Both the position numbers and the translations under genes were made by a program. From contig JACRPZ010000069.1 in NCBI GenBank assembly GCA_016222905.1, positions 1 to 42,004 on the forward strand: a stretch of DNA of 42,004 nt, read 5' to 3'. Shown piece by piece: positions 1 through 7,306 of this stretch. Each line of letters opens with the position of its first letter. The first letter of the stretch is position 1. Below the pieces are notes generated by a model. It was not told the origin of the DNA and made no database searches. It saw only the letters and a list, made by a program, of their open reading frames with translations. The DNA is from Nitrospirota bacterium. GTDB taxonomy: Bacteria > Nitrospirota > Thermodesulfovibrionia > UBA6902.

Positions 1-140
1 CACAATTCTACAAGTTTTGGAGGTGAATATTTTCGAGAAAAAAGATATATTTCAAACTGTTAGCGATGCGCTCAAGCTCGAAACTGAAAACCCAAACGCT
101 AACCAGTTGATTTTATTTACTTAACAACCGGACAGAAGTG
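1..140 (+). mobile_element. Right end of an insertion sequence: transposase C-terminus
   Basis: A reading frame open from the window edge (position 2) ends at a TAA at 122-124. Its last 40 codons include ILQVLEVNIFEKKDIFQ and finish NQLILFT, which resembles the C-terminal tail of IS4-type (DUF4372-containing) transposases as I remember them. The RCC1 coding sequence resumes almost directly after it: ACC ATG GCT from 141 fits the 'HTMAIKTDG' pattern of an RCC1 blade. The 3' end of the element, with its inverted repeat, is therefore probably CGGACAGAAGTG at 129-140. The left end and catalytic domain lie outside the window, so family and terminal repeat are inferred. Confidence 0.55.
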
Positions 141-1010
141 ACCATGGCTATTAAAACAGACGGATCACTTTGGGCTTGGGGATGGAATGGGTATGGACAG
201 TTCGGCAACGGAACGACAACGAGCAGCTATTACCCTGTCCGGAGCGGCTCTGACAATGACTGGTCCGCTGTTACTCTTGGAGGGTATTACACTGCAGCCC
301 TTAAATCAGATGGGACATTCTGGACTTGGGGCTCGAATTTCTATGGAGAACTCGGCGACGGCACGAATACTGTCCGGTTATCGCCTGCTCAGGTTAATGT
401 TATCCCGAATTTCAGGATGACGGTGAGCAAATCCGGCACAGGGACCGGCACAGTAACGAGCGACCTGGCAGCCATATCCTGCGGAGCAGACTGTGACGAG
501 ATCTTCTATAACAATACTACGGTGGTGACGCTCACACCAGTGCCTGATCCAGGTTTTGTCTTTGCTGGCTGGAGCGGTCATCCCGACTGTTTGGATGGTT
601 CAGTAACCATGGATGCTGACAAGACCTGCACGGCAACTTTCAATCTTTTGCCTTACGGTTTCATTGGTCCTCTTTCACCATATGCGTCACCAGATGAAAG
701 GTCATATAAGGTCAAAAGCGCTATTCCCATCAAGTGGCAATATGCTGACTCATCCGGTAATGTAATCAATAGTTCTGCAATGAATCCGATGATAAGCATA
801 GCGCCTTCCCCCTGTAGTGGAGGCGACGATGGTGCGGCAATAATGTTAGATGATGCCGGTCAGAGCGGCTATCAGTATGACAGCATTACTAATACATGGC
901 AGTTTAATTGGAAGACAACGGATATGCAGTCTGGCTGCTATAACATCAGAGTAACCAATAGCCAGACCTCTCAGATAAATGGGCCGTTTCCTATTAAACT
1001 GGTGAGGTAA
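138..1010 (+). CDS. 5'-truncated RCC1-repeat / PxKF-domain secreted protein
   Basis: Three segments are visible. Residues 1-92 hold about two RCC1-type beta-propeller blades (TDGSLWAWG, SDGTFWTWG, each followed by G-(E/Q)-(L/F)-G-(N/D)-G). Residues about 93-170 form a divergent InlB/Flg_new-like repeat with paired cysteines and FAGWSG. Residues 175-290 end in GPFPIKLVR, the hallmark of the PxKF domain. RCC1 proteins normally have about seven blades and this class carries a signal peptide; both are missing. An in-frame TGA lies at 108-110 and transposase sequence abuts the first blade, so the GTG at 138 is probably not a native start and the gene is likely the 3' part of a disrupted one. It may be untranslated or, if expressed, not exported. 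Confidence 0.7.
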   Translation: MTMAIKTDGSLWAWGWNGYGQFGNGTTTSSYYPVRSGSDNDWSAVTLGGYYTAALKSDGTFWTWGSNFYGELGDGTNTVRLSPAQVNVIPNFRMTVSKSGTGTGTVTSDLAAISCGADCDEIFYNNTTVVTLTPVPDPGFVFAGWSGHPDCLDGSVTMDADKTCTATFNLLPYGFIGPLSPYASPDERSYKVKSAIPIKWQYADSSGNVINSSAMNPMISIAPSPCSGGDDGAAIMLDDAGQSGYQYDSITNTWQFNWKTTDMQSGCYNIRVTNSQTSQINGPFPIKLVR

Positions 1011-1047
1011 CACAAAAAGTTAAGAAAATGTAGAAGTTTTCTAACAG

Positions 1048-1072
1048 CGGGGGCTCTGCCCCCGTTTTTTTT
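1048..1072 (+). terminator. Rho-independent terminator
   Basis: A perfect 7-bp stem (CGGGGGC at 1048-1054, GCCCCCG at 1058-1064) with a TCT loop is followed by eight T residues (1065-1072). It lies 37 nt after the RCC1/PxKF stop codon and is oriented to end that transcript. Confidence 0.9.
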
Positions 1073-1261
1073 AGGGTGTATTTTTCTTTTCTTTGATTCC
1101 AAGGTTATTATGGGATAGCTTAAGTGTAATTTGGTACATCTGAATAGCCTCATCTACCAATCCTCGCTTGTAATACCCACAGCATCCTATCCCCTCGCCT
1201 TCTCAGAACTTTTCCTTACTACATTTTCCCACAAACTTACCTCATCCTGCCAGACAATGTT
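1071..1261 (-). pseudogene. Remnant duplicate of TMTC/TPR coding region
   Basis: Read on the minus strand from 1261, this stretch encodes NIVWQDEVSLWENVVRK, nearly identical to NIVWKDEVSLWEDVVRE inside the intact neighbour. It meets TAG at 1187-1189, and in the next frame continues as a recognisable TPR (GYYKRGLVDEAIQMYQITLK) ending at a TAA at 1071-1073. DNA at about 1199-1263 matches 1813-1877 almost base for base, at a 614-bp offset. The neighbour's own last 8-9 codons are read out of frame through this copy. It is the decayed end of a related or tandemly duplicated gene joined to the current gene by recombination. Confidence 0.75.
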
Positions 1262-3180
1262 TCCAAAATTTTTAGAAGTAAATCAAATTTTTGAAGTGCT
1301 ATGACATCATCGGGATTTAGCTTTAGTGCGACTCTGTATTCATTTATAGCGTCATCAATGCGGCCTTGTCTTATATAAGCAATTCCGAGGTTAATATGTG
1401 CATTAGCATAATCAGGGTTGAGCTTTAGCGCAGTTCTATATTCATTTATAGCCTCATCAATACGGCCCTTAGCTAAATACGCATTCCCGAGGTTATAATA
1501 GGCTTTGACATCATCAGTATTAATCCTTATTGCGGTTTGATACTCGTTTATAGCCTCTTCAATACGTCCCTGAGTTGCATAAGCATTTCCGAGGTTATTA
1601 TGGGCTTCAGGTATGTTGGGATTGAGCGTTAGCACAGCTCTGTATGCATTTATAGCTTCATCAATGCGGCTCTGAATAAAATAAGCACTCCCAAGATTAC
1701 TATAGGCCTCGGCATAATCAGGGTTGAGTCTTAATGCAGTTTTGTATTCATTTATAGCCTCATCAATGCGGCCCTTCAAATAAGCATTTCCAAGATTATT
1801 ATGAGGGCGTGCTTTGCCGGGACTTTCCCTTACTACATCTTCCCACAAACTTACCTCATCCTTCCATACAATGTTTCTCTGATAAGTAGCAATTGAAAAG
1901 AGAATAACTACAGTAGACAGAAGTAAAAAGTAAGAAGTAGGAAGTGAGAAGTGAGAACTGAAAATATGTGAACGGTGAATTCTGAACTGTAAAACATAAA
2001 AAACAGATGATGTGAAGGCAATGATGATTCCCATATTCGGCATATAGAGCCTGTGCTCAAAAATTACGTCTTTAATCGGCATAAAGCTTGATGAGGGTGC
2101 CAGGGTGACCATGAACCAGAGAATGCAGAAGGATATAACAGGTCTTTTCCTGTAGAGATAAATGCTTGTAATCCACAGTCCGATATAGCCGATGAATGAT
2201 AATATGGTCGGCAACTCAAAAAGAGCCTTTGCTATCGGGTAGTCATAATCAAGGTTCTGGTTTATGGGAAAGAAAAGAAGTCTCAAATATGTCCAGTGTA
2301 CATTGAACTGGGTCATCAGGTATTCAAAAGGAGTAATTGTCTTTACGCCATATCCTGCGTGCTCACCATAGTCATGACTCATCACGATGTATATGACATA
2401 CGCGAGAGTGAGGATTACGGGTAGATGGATTTTAAAGTTCTTTAATACTTCTTTGATATCCTGCCTTGATATGAAATAGAGATCATAGAGAATGAGTATG
2501 ATAGGGAAGATGAAGAATTCCTCTCTTGAGGCCATGCCCATAAGGGATATGATGAAGAGTGCAAGTGTATAGATTAATTTCCTTTTGCCCTCAGTGTGGA
2601 CCGTCTTTGTGAAGAGAATTACCCCAAGCAAAAAGAAAAAGGTAGAAAGCAGAGCGGAGCGGGTTACAATATAGATGACCGATTCTGTCTGTATTGGATG
2701 TGCTATGAATATCAATGATGAAAACAAGGCGATGAGGCCGATCTTTTTATCATCGCTATAGTTCAAATATCCCGCTGTTATTTTTATCAGGAAATAGAGC
2801 AGGATTCCGTTTGCAATATGAAGCGCAAGGTTGAATATGTGATACCCTGTGGTATCCAATTTTCCAAAGTAGTAGTTGATTGCAAAGGTGGCTGCTGTAA
2901 GGGGCCTTGCCATAATCGCCTGCCCCTCAATATCGGTAAAAAAGGAATGTATATGGGAGATGTCTTTGACCCTGTTGTTCTCAACGATGTTGTCTATATC
3001 ATCAAAAGTAAAAGGCGCGTGGAAAGTATTGGAGTAGGCAAGGAGGCCGAGAAGGATAATCAGTGACACATGTAGGATAGGATTATAAAGAAAATGTTTC
3101 TTTAAAGTTGCTGAAGGGCGATCCGGCTCCTTTGTCGCATTGCGCTCCGATAAGGGCTTTGTCCTTGTTTTTTTAGACAT
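1237..3180 (-). CDS. TMTC-like multi-pass membrane protein with C-terminal TPR repeats
   Basis: The 647-residue protein has a charged N-terminus, about ten hydrophobic membrane segments between residues 30 and 425, and five tetratricopeptide repeats between about 440 and 630 (pattern NLGNAY..GRIDEAINEY..AL.LNPD). The first luminal loop carries FTFDDIDNIVENNRV. An acidic motif there is typical of GT-C glycosyltransferases and of the TMTC (DUF1736) family, which transfer lipid-linked sugars to proteins. In bacteria the substrate is unknown, so glycosyl transfer is inferred from architecture. The C-terminus (LETLSGRMR) lies in sequence duplicated from the gene's own middle, read out of frame, so the end is rearranged. 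No Shine-Dalgarno precedes the ATG. Internal TPR DNA is about 102-nt periodic, which would favour recombination. Confidence 0.75.
   Translation of the reverse strand: MSKKTRTKPLSERNATKEPDRPSATLKKHFLYNPILHVSLIILLGLLAYSNTFHAPFTFDDIDNIVENNRVKDISHIHSFFTDIEGQAIMARPLTAATFAINYYFGKLDTTGYHIFNLALHIANGILLYFLIKITAGYLNYSDDKKIGLIALFSSLIFIAHPIQTESVIYIVTRSALLSTFFFLLGVILFTKTVHTEGKRKLIYTLALFIISLMGMASREEFFIFPIILILYDLYFISRQDIKEVLKNFKIHLPVILTLAYVIYIVMSHDYGEHAGYGVKTITPFEYLMTQFNVHWTYLRLLFFPINQNLDYDYPIAKALFELPTILSFIGYIGLWITSIYLYRKRPVISFCILWFMVTLAPSSSFMPIKDVIFEHRLYMPNMGIIIAFTSSVFYVLQFRIHRSHIFSSHFSLPTSYFLLLSTVVILFSIATYQRNIVWKDEVSLWEDVVRESPGKARPHNNLGNAYLKGRIDEAINEYKTALRLNPDYAEAYSNLGSAYFIQSRIDEAINAYRAVLTLNPNIPEAHNNLGNAYATQGRIEEAINEYQTAIRINTDDVKAYYNLGNAYLAKGRIDEAINEYRTALKLNPDYANAHINLGIAYIRQGRIDDAINEYRVALKLNPDDVIALQKFDLLLKILETLSGRMR
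1916..1957 (-). repeat. Heptanucleotide tandem repeat inside the TMTC-like gene
   Basis: Six 7-bp units lie head to tail. On the coding strand they read TTCTCAC twice, then TTCCTAC, TTCTTAC, TTTTTAC and TTCTGTC. Six units total 42 nt, or 14 codons, so the reading frame is kept; they encode part of a Ser/Leu/Phe-rich stretch at the edge of a membrane segment. Such heptamer arrays are usually intergenic. Confidence 0.7.
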
Positions 3181-3185
3181 TTATT

Positions 3186-3215
3186 ATTTTACTACCTCGC
3201 TACAGCTAAGTTCAA
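3186..3215 (-). promoter_or_regulatory. Putative sigma-70 promoter of the TMTC-like gene (leaderless)
   Basis: On the minus strand TTGAAC (3215-3210) and TAAAAT (3191-3186) are separated by 18 bp. Only 5 nt separate the -10 box from the ATG at 3180 and there is no Shine-Dalgarno, so the transcript could start at or next to the start codon. Confidence 0.4.
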
Positions 3216-3249
3216 TTTTCCGAATTTAGAGGAAAAAACTTAAATCTGG

Positions 3250-3269
3250 ATACCCGCTTTCGCGGGTAT
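3250..3269. repeat. Short palindromic intergenic repeat
   Basis: ATACCCGC and GCGGGTAT form a perfect 8-bp stem around TTTC, with flanks TGG and GACGG. A related element with the same arms and a longer interior lies at 19462-19503. It sits between the promoter of the TMTC-like gene and the 3' end of yraN; there is no T-tract, so it is a repeat rather than a clear terminator. Confidence 0.65.
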
Positions 3270-3293
3270 GACGGTAAGGTATAAACGTAACTT

Positions 3294-3638
3294 TTATGCC
3301 TCAAATGCATCCCTGATCAATTCAAACTGAGGATTCCCGTCTTTATAGCAGATGCTCACAACATCAAACCTGCATGGGGGAATATCTTTCAGCTTCTTCA
3401 GATATAAGAGAGCTGCACCGGATATCTTCCTCTTTTTTAATCTGTTTACCGCCTCGAAAGGCATGCCGTACTCTATGTTCTCTCTGGTTTTCACTTCAAT
3501 AAAGACAAGTGTCTCTCCGTCAATTGCGATAATGTCTATTTCCCCTACCGGAGTCCGGTAGTTCTGAGAGATAACCTTATAGCCCTCTTTCTTCAGGAAT
3601 CTTGCCGCAAGCGCCTCTCCTTTTTCACCAAGTTTCAT
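3294..3638 (-). CDS. yraN: YraN family (UPF0102) nuclease-fold protein
   Basis: At 114 residues it has the usual length for the family. The core GEIDIIAIDGETLVFIEVKTR (residues about 27-47) is the PD-(D/E)XK nuclease signature: the D in GEID, E in FIEVK and the following K form the presumed metal site. The N-terminal GEKGEALAARFLKKEGY is also characteristic. The cellular role is not well defined; a Holliday-junction-resolvase-like or DNA-processing function is only suggested by fold. It is 12 nt downstream of hisI on the same strand, so the two are probably co-transcribed, although their functions are unrelated. Confidence 0.9.
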   Translation of the reverse strand: MKLGEKGEALAARFLKKEGYKVISQNYRTPVGEIDIIAIDGETLVFIEVKTRENIEYGMPFEAVNRLKKRKISGAALLYLKKLKDIPPCRFDVVSICYKDGNPQFELIRDAFEA

Positions 3639-3650
3639 ATTAACATTCTC

Positions 3651-3977
3651 TCAGCCGTCTTTCTGAATCTTTCTGTAAAAACATGTCCTGTTTCCGGTAT
3701 GACACGCGCCTGAGCCGGCCTGTTCAACCTTTATAAGCAGAGTGTCCTCATCACAGTCATAGAGTATCTCTTTAACGATCTGAATATTTCCCGAGGTCTC
3801 GCCCTTTACCCAGTATTTCTGCCTTGACCTGCTCCAGAAACATGTCTTGCCTGATTCAATAGTCCTTTCCAGAGATGTCTTGCTCATGTATGCCATCATT
3901 AAAACCTCATTGCTATTAACATCCTGAATTATTGCCGGGATCAGACCCTTTTCATCATATTTTAATTCCGGTATCAT
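3651..3977 (-). CDS. hisI: Phosphoribosyl-AMP cyclohydrolase
   Basis: HisI opens the purine ring of 1-(5-phosphoribosyl)-AMP, the third step of histidine biosynthesis, in the cytoplasm. The protein (108 residues) shows [19 protein letters not shown] (about residues 46-64), DCDEDTLL with the Mg-binding aspartates, and [12 protein letters not shown] with the zinc cysteines. It is the stand-alone form: no HisE domain is fused to it. The ATG at 3977 has a strong GAGGAGG Shine-Dalgarno. The rest of the his pathway is not in the window. Confidence 0.97.
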   Translation of the reverse strand: MIPELKYDEKGLIPAIIQDVNSNEVLMMAYMSKTSLERTIESGKTCFWSRSRQKYWVKGETSGNIQIVKEILYDCDEDTLLIKVEQAGSGACHTGNRTCFYRKIQKDG

Positions 3978-4012
3978 TATTCCTCCTCTTACGGTTTCTT
4001 ATTGTCAAAATT

Positions 4013-4095
4013 AACCACAGAGAACACGAAGATATTTTTAATTATGAACAGCTTAACTGCCTTAAAGCCTTCTCCCCTCTGCGGCCTCTGTGGTT
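4013..4095. repeat. CCACAGAG-type inverted-repeat element
   Basis: AACCACAGAG (4013-4022) and its exact complement CTCTGTGGTT (4086-4095) bracket 63 bp in the divergent hisI/DUF4390 gap. This resembles the 'accacagagaacac' family of dispersed intergenic repeats. Its right arm ends only 12 bp before the -10 box of the rightward operon, so it may overlap that operon's -35 region. Confidence 0.6.
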
Positions 4096-4104
4096 TCGTT
4101 TGTA

Positions 4105-4113
4105 TGGTATAAT
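4105..4113 (+). promoter_or_regulatory. Extended -10 promoter for the DUF4390-ntrY operon
   Basis: TGGTATAAT (4105-4113) is a consensus extended -10 (TGN-TATAAT), located 33 nt before the ATG at 4147. The expected -35 position falls in the right arm of the repeat and is not consensus, which is normal for extended -10 promoters. Confidence 0.55.
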
Positions 4114-4146
4114 TAAATAAATTTTCATCATGCGCTCAAGAAAAAA

Positions 4147-4713
4147 ATGATTAAAAAGCTGTTTTTTCCTCTCTTAATTGTCTGTTCTATATTAACTCAT
4201 GCAATAGCCGTCGCTGCGCCGCTGGAAGTTGCAGGGCCTGAGGTGGAGATCAGAGAGAACAATATCATTGTAAACTGCGGGATTGACAATGTCAAAGAGT
4301 TTGAAAAGACGATTAAATCAGGAGTCGCAAAAGAGATTATATTCAATATAGAGCTTATAAGGTCGTGGAGATTCTGGCCCGATGAGTTTGTGGTATCCAA
4401 GAAGATAACAAGGGTCGTAAAGTTTGACAACCTGAGAGAGCAATATAATGTATCTGCTCTTTACGAGAACTCGCTTACGGAGAAGAACTTCAAAGATTAC
4501 AATCTTATGAAGGAGAGGATATTTACTACCGGAGTTGTAAATCTTGCCAATATCAAGGAGCTTGATCCTGGCGTTTATTATGTCAGAGTGGTGGTAGAAT
4601 CAAAAAGCACGGAAGAACCGCCAGTGGTCGGATTACTGATTCACTTCATTCCTGAGGTTGATATGAGGGTTGTGGAAGAATCGGCGTCATTTATTGTCAG
4701 AGGGGATAAATGA
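4147..4713 (+). CDS. DUF4390 domain exported protein
   Basis: The 188-residue protein starts with a signal peptide (hydrophobic residues 4-20, possible cleavage after AVA at about 21-23) and is otherwise soluble, so it should be periplasmic. The body matches the DUF4390 pattern: an early beta-rich region, the ELIRSWRFWPDE core around residues 58-69, and YYVRVVVE near the C-terminus. Function is unknown. Genes of this family often directly precede an NtrY-type histidine kinase, as here, where the stop overlaps the kinase start (ATGA at 4710-4713). A role in sensing or envelope modulation for that kinase is an inference from this pairing. Confidence 0.75.
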   Translation: MIKKLFFPLLIVCSILTHAIAVAAPLEVAGPEVEIRENNIIVNCGIDNVKEFEKTIKSGVAKEIIFNIELIRSWRFWPDEFVVSKKITRVVKFDNLREQYNVSALYENSLTEKNFKDYNLMKERIFTTGVVNLANIKELDPGVYYVRVVVESKSTEEPPVVGLLIHFIPEVDMRVVEESASFIVRGDK

Positions 4714-6764
4714 AAAACCTGAAGATACTTTTAGGCCTCTTTATCTTCACAATCGCGTCTATTATAATCACGGGTCTTACTCTGAATTACCTCGGCATTG
4801 AGCACGGACACCTTCTCATAAAAATAGGTGTTGTATTCATAGTAGTAAATATAATCTTATATTTACTGCTTCTCATATTTTCTGTCGGCAGGAACCTCTT
4901 CAATCTATATTCCGAAAAGAAGCAGAAGGCCATAGGTTCAAAATTCAGGACACAGCTTGTCTTCTCCTTTGTAGGACTTACGCTCATACCATCAATTCTG
5001 CTCTTTATACTCTCAAATCAGCTCATAAACAACTCAATAGACACCTGGTTCTCGATAGAAGTTCAGAAACCTGTTCATGATTCATTGGATATTGCAAAGG
5101 TATTTTATTCGCATGAAAGGGACAATGTTAAGAATCATGCTGAACTCATCGCATACGACAATAGCCTCTTGAATAATTCACGCGGAAATATAGTGTCCGG
5201 AAATTTGAAGAGCTTTTTCCTGACAGCCCCTGATGCCGATGGTTCAGAGATGATCATAAATGCCTTTAACGGCGTTTCTGACACAGAGATAGTATCTCAA
5301 AAAGGCGGGGATATAATAAGAGCCGCTTCCCCGGTTAAATATGAAGGAAAGATCACGGGCGTTATCGTTGTTGAGAAGAGAATCCCCCGCGATATTGTAG
5401 AGAAGATGGAGGCGATCAGGAAGGCATACAATGACTACAACCAGATCAGCATGCAGCAGCATCCGGTAAGATTTATTTATTTTCTCATGCTCACAATCGC
5501 CACACTAGTTATTGTCTTTCTTGCGCTCTGGATATCCCTCCGTATTGCCAAGGGCATAACTGTTCCGATACGATCTCTTGCTGAAGCAACCAAGAATGTC
5601 GCTCATGGAGACCTCGATTTCAGGATTGACTTAGTCAGAGATGATGAGATAGGGCTACTGATCAATTCCTTTAATAAGATGCTTGAGGATTTGAAGGACG
5701 GCAAGCAGTCCCTTGAGAAGGCATATAAGGAGTCTGACAGAAGAAGGCTTAATATGGAGGCTATTCTTGAGAGCATCAATTCAGGCGTTATATTCTTTGA
5801 CCGCACCGGCAGAATTGCCACAATGAACAATGCGGCATGTTCAATGCTGAATATAGAGCACGACAGCATGACAGACAAGGGGCATAAGGAACTTACAAGC
5901 AGGCTTCAATCAGAGGAGCTGAGTTTAATGGTAAAGAATCTTGTTGAGAGCGCATCAGGTTCAATTGAGAAGGAAATTCATATATATATTAACGGCAGGC
6001 CTATGGATTTACGGGTTTACATGACAACCCTCAAAGACTCCGCAAGCAACTTCACAGGAACTCTCGTTGTGTTTGATAATCTCACTGAGATCATCATGGC
6101 TCAGAGAGCGCTTGCATGGCAGGAGGTTGCCAGAAGGGTTGCACATGAAATAAAGAACCCGCTCACCCCGATCAAACTGTCCGCTGAGAGATTGTTTAAA
6201 AAATGGCATGAAAAGGCCAGTGATTTTGACGATGTTCTGACAAGATCTACTAAAACCATAGTGAAGGAAGTCAACAGTCTCAGGTCTCTTGTTGATGAGT
6301 TTTCAAAATTCGGAAAGATGCCAAAGATACATCTTGAACCGGCAGATGTTAAACATATAATTACAGAAGTTGCCGAGCTTTACAGCAATACAAAAGAATT
6401 GGAGATAATTATTTCATTACAAGAGACACCTCGGATAGAGCTTGACAGGGAGCATATAAAGAGAGCCTTAATAAATCTTATGGACAATGCCATTCAGTCC
6501 GGAACACGGAAGATATCGCTTAATTCATTTTATCTTCCGTCCTTTGACCTCATAAGGATAGAGGTCATAGATGAAGGAGCGGGAATATCGGAAGAGAATA
6601 AGGAGAAACTCTTCTCCCCTTACTTCTCCACAAAGAAGGACGGCACAGGTTTAGGGCTGGCTATTGTCAATAGTATAATATCAAAACACAGGGGATATAT
6701 AAGGGTGAAGGACAATGACCCAAGAGGAAGCCGGTTCATAATTGAACTGCCGGTCGGACATTAA
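4710..6764 (+). CDS. NtrY-like membrane sensor histidine kinase
   Basis: The 684-residue protein has membrane segments at about 5-25, 33-55, 85-105 and 252-278, with a roughly 145-residue extracytoplasmic sensor region between the third and fourth. HAMP follows (about 278-330), then PAS (about 345-455), HisKA with phosphoacceptor His479 in ARRVAHEIKNPLTPIK, and HATPase_c with N box (NLMDNAIQSG) and G boxes (DEGAGIS, GTGLGLAIV). The architecture is that of NtrY, which signals to the sigma-54 activator NtrX. No response regulator is adjacent; the NtrX-like protein at 40328-41680 is the only regulator in the window and a plausible partner. Start codon overlaps the DUF4390 stop, implying translational coupling. 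Confidence 0.9.
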   Translation: MKNLKILLGLFIFTIASIIITGLTLNYLGIEHGHLLIKIGVVFIVVNIILYLLLLIFSVGRNLFNLYSEKKQKAIGSKFRTQLVFSFVGLTLIPSILLFILSNQLINNSIDTWFSIEVQKPVHDSLDIAKVFYSHERDNVKNHAELIAYDNSLLNNSRGNIVSGNLKSFFLTAPDADGSEMIINAFNGVSDTEIVSQKGGDIIRAASPVKYEGKITGVIVVEKRIPRDIVEKMEAIRKAYNDYNQISMQQHPVRFIYFLMLTIATLVIVFLALWISLRIAKGITVPIRSLAEATKNVAHGDLDFRIDLVRDDEIGLLINSFNKMLEDLKDGKQSLEKAYKESDRRRLNMEAILESINSGVIFFDRTGRIATMNNAACSMLNIEHDSMTDKGHKELTSRLQSEELSLMVKNLVESASGSIEKEIHIYINGRPMDLRVYMTTLKDSASNFTGTLVVFDNLTEIIMAQRALAWQEVARRVAHEIKNPLTPIKLSAERLFKKWHEKASDFDDVLTRSTKTIVKEVNSLRSLVDEFSKFGKMPKIHLEPADVKHIITEVAELYSNTKELEIIISLQETPRIELDREHIKRALINLMDNAIQSGTRKISLNSFYLPSFDLIRIEVIDEGAGISEENKEKLFSPYFSTKKDGTGLGLAIVNSIISKHRGYIRVKDNDPRGSRFIIELPVGH

Positions 6765-6779
6765 TGGAGGTGAATATTT

Positions 6780-7172
6780 ATGGTTATTAAATACATGCTC
6801 TTCGGACAATACCTGCTTAAGCAGGGTTTAATAAAATCGGGCGATACGATAAATGCAAGAATTATGCAGTTAAAGAATAATCGAAGGATAGGAGATCTTG
6901 CCAGAGAGCGGGGATGGCTGACTGATGAAGAGATAGACAAAATTCTTGTTATTCAGGAGGAGACTCTGGAAATATTCGGAGAGATTGCCGTCAAGGAAGA
7001 ATTACTTACTGAAACTCAGATAGAAGAACTGCTGAAAGCGCAGAAAGACAGCTACCTTTTCTTCGGAGAGGCGCTGGTTCAGCTTGGCGCGATATCGGAT
7101 GAAGATATGAAGAAGCACTTGAAGTTATTCAATAAACTTAAATATTCTTCTACCGACCTGTCCGGGAGTTAA
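6780..7172 (+). CDS. Small MshEN/GspE-N-like repeat protein
   Basis: The 130-residue soluble protein is built from four units of about 28-30 residues: LFGQYLLKQGLI.., RIGDLARERGWLTDEEI.., IFGEIAVKEELLTETQI.. and FFGEALVQLGAISDEDM... Each has the (R/L/F)-(F/I)-G-x-x-(L/A) start and L/I-x-x-x-x-(I/L)-x-x-x-L-x-x-Q spacing of the MshEN (type II secretion E, N-terminal) domain, here without an ATPase. MshEN motifs bind c-di-GMP in MshE, but the usual RLG arginine is kept only in the second unit (RIG), so ligand binding is uncertain. It lies 15 nt after ntrY with a strong GGAGGTG ribosome site and is probably in that operon. Confidence 0.65.
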   Translation: MVIKYMLFGQYLLKQGLIKSGDTINARIMQLKNNRRIGDLARERGWLTDEEIDKILVIQEETLEIFGEIAVKEELLTETQIEELLKAQKDSYLFFGEALVQLGAISDEDMKKHLKLFNKLKYSSTDLSGS

Positions 7173-7202
7173 TTGACTTATTTTCATAGAGTATTTTATA
7201 GT
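7173..7202 (+). promoter_or_regulatory. Putative sigma-70 promoter of yicC operon
   Basis: TTGACT (7173-7178) and TATAGT (7197-7202) are 18 bp apart, 104 nt before the yicC ATG. The -35 box begins right after the stop of the preceding gene. This would start the yicC-remA-gmk-rpoZ-coaBC unit. Confidence 0.45.
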
Positions 7203-7306
7203 GATATGGCTTTAAAAAACCTCAAAACCTTATTTAATCTCAGAAAAGATGTCCATCAAGCTCAATCAGCGGTTTTCGTGAGTCTCCCTGTGGATTGCTT
7301 AAAATT

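Noticed and set aside
17-34. GGAGGTGAATATTTT at the window start matches the ribosome site at about 6765-6780
   Set aside because: The first occurrence is inside the transposase coding tail; both are simple Shine-Dalgarno-like strings, so the match is chance.
3932-4120. Short plus-strand frame across the hisI/DUF4390 gap
   Set aside because: It runs antisense to the hisI 5' end and through an inverted-repeat element; no ribosome site and no recognisable protein.
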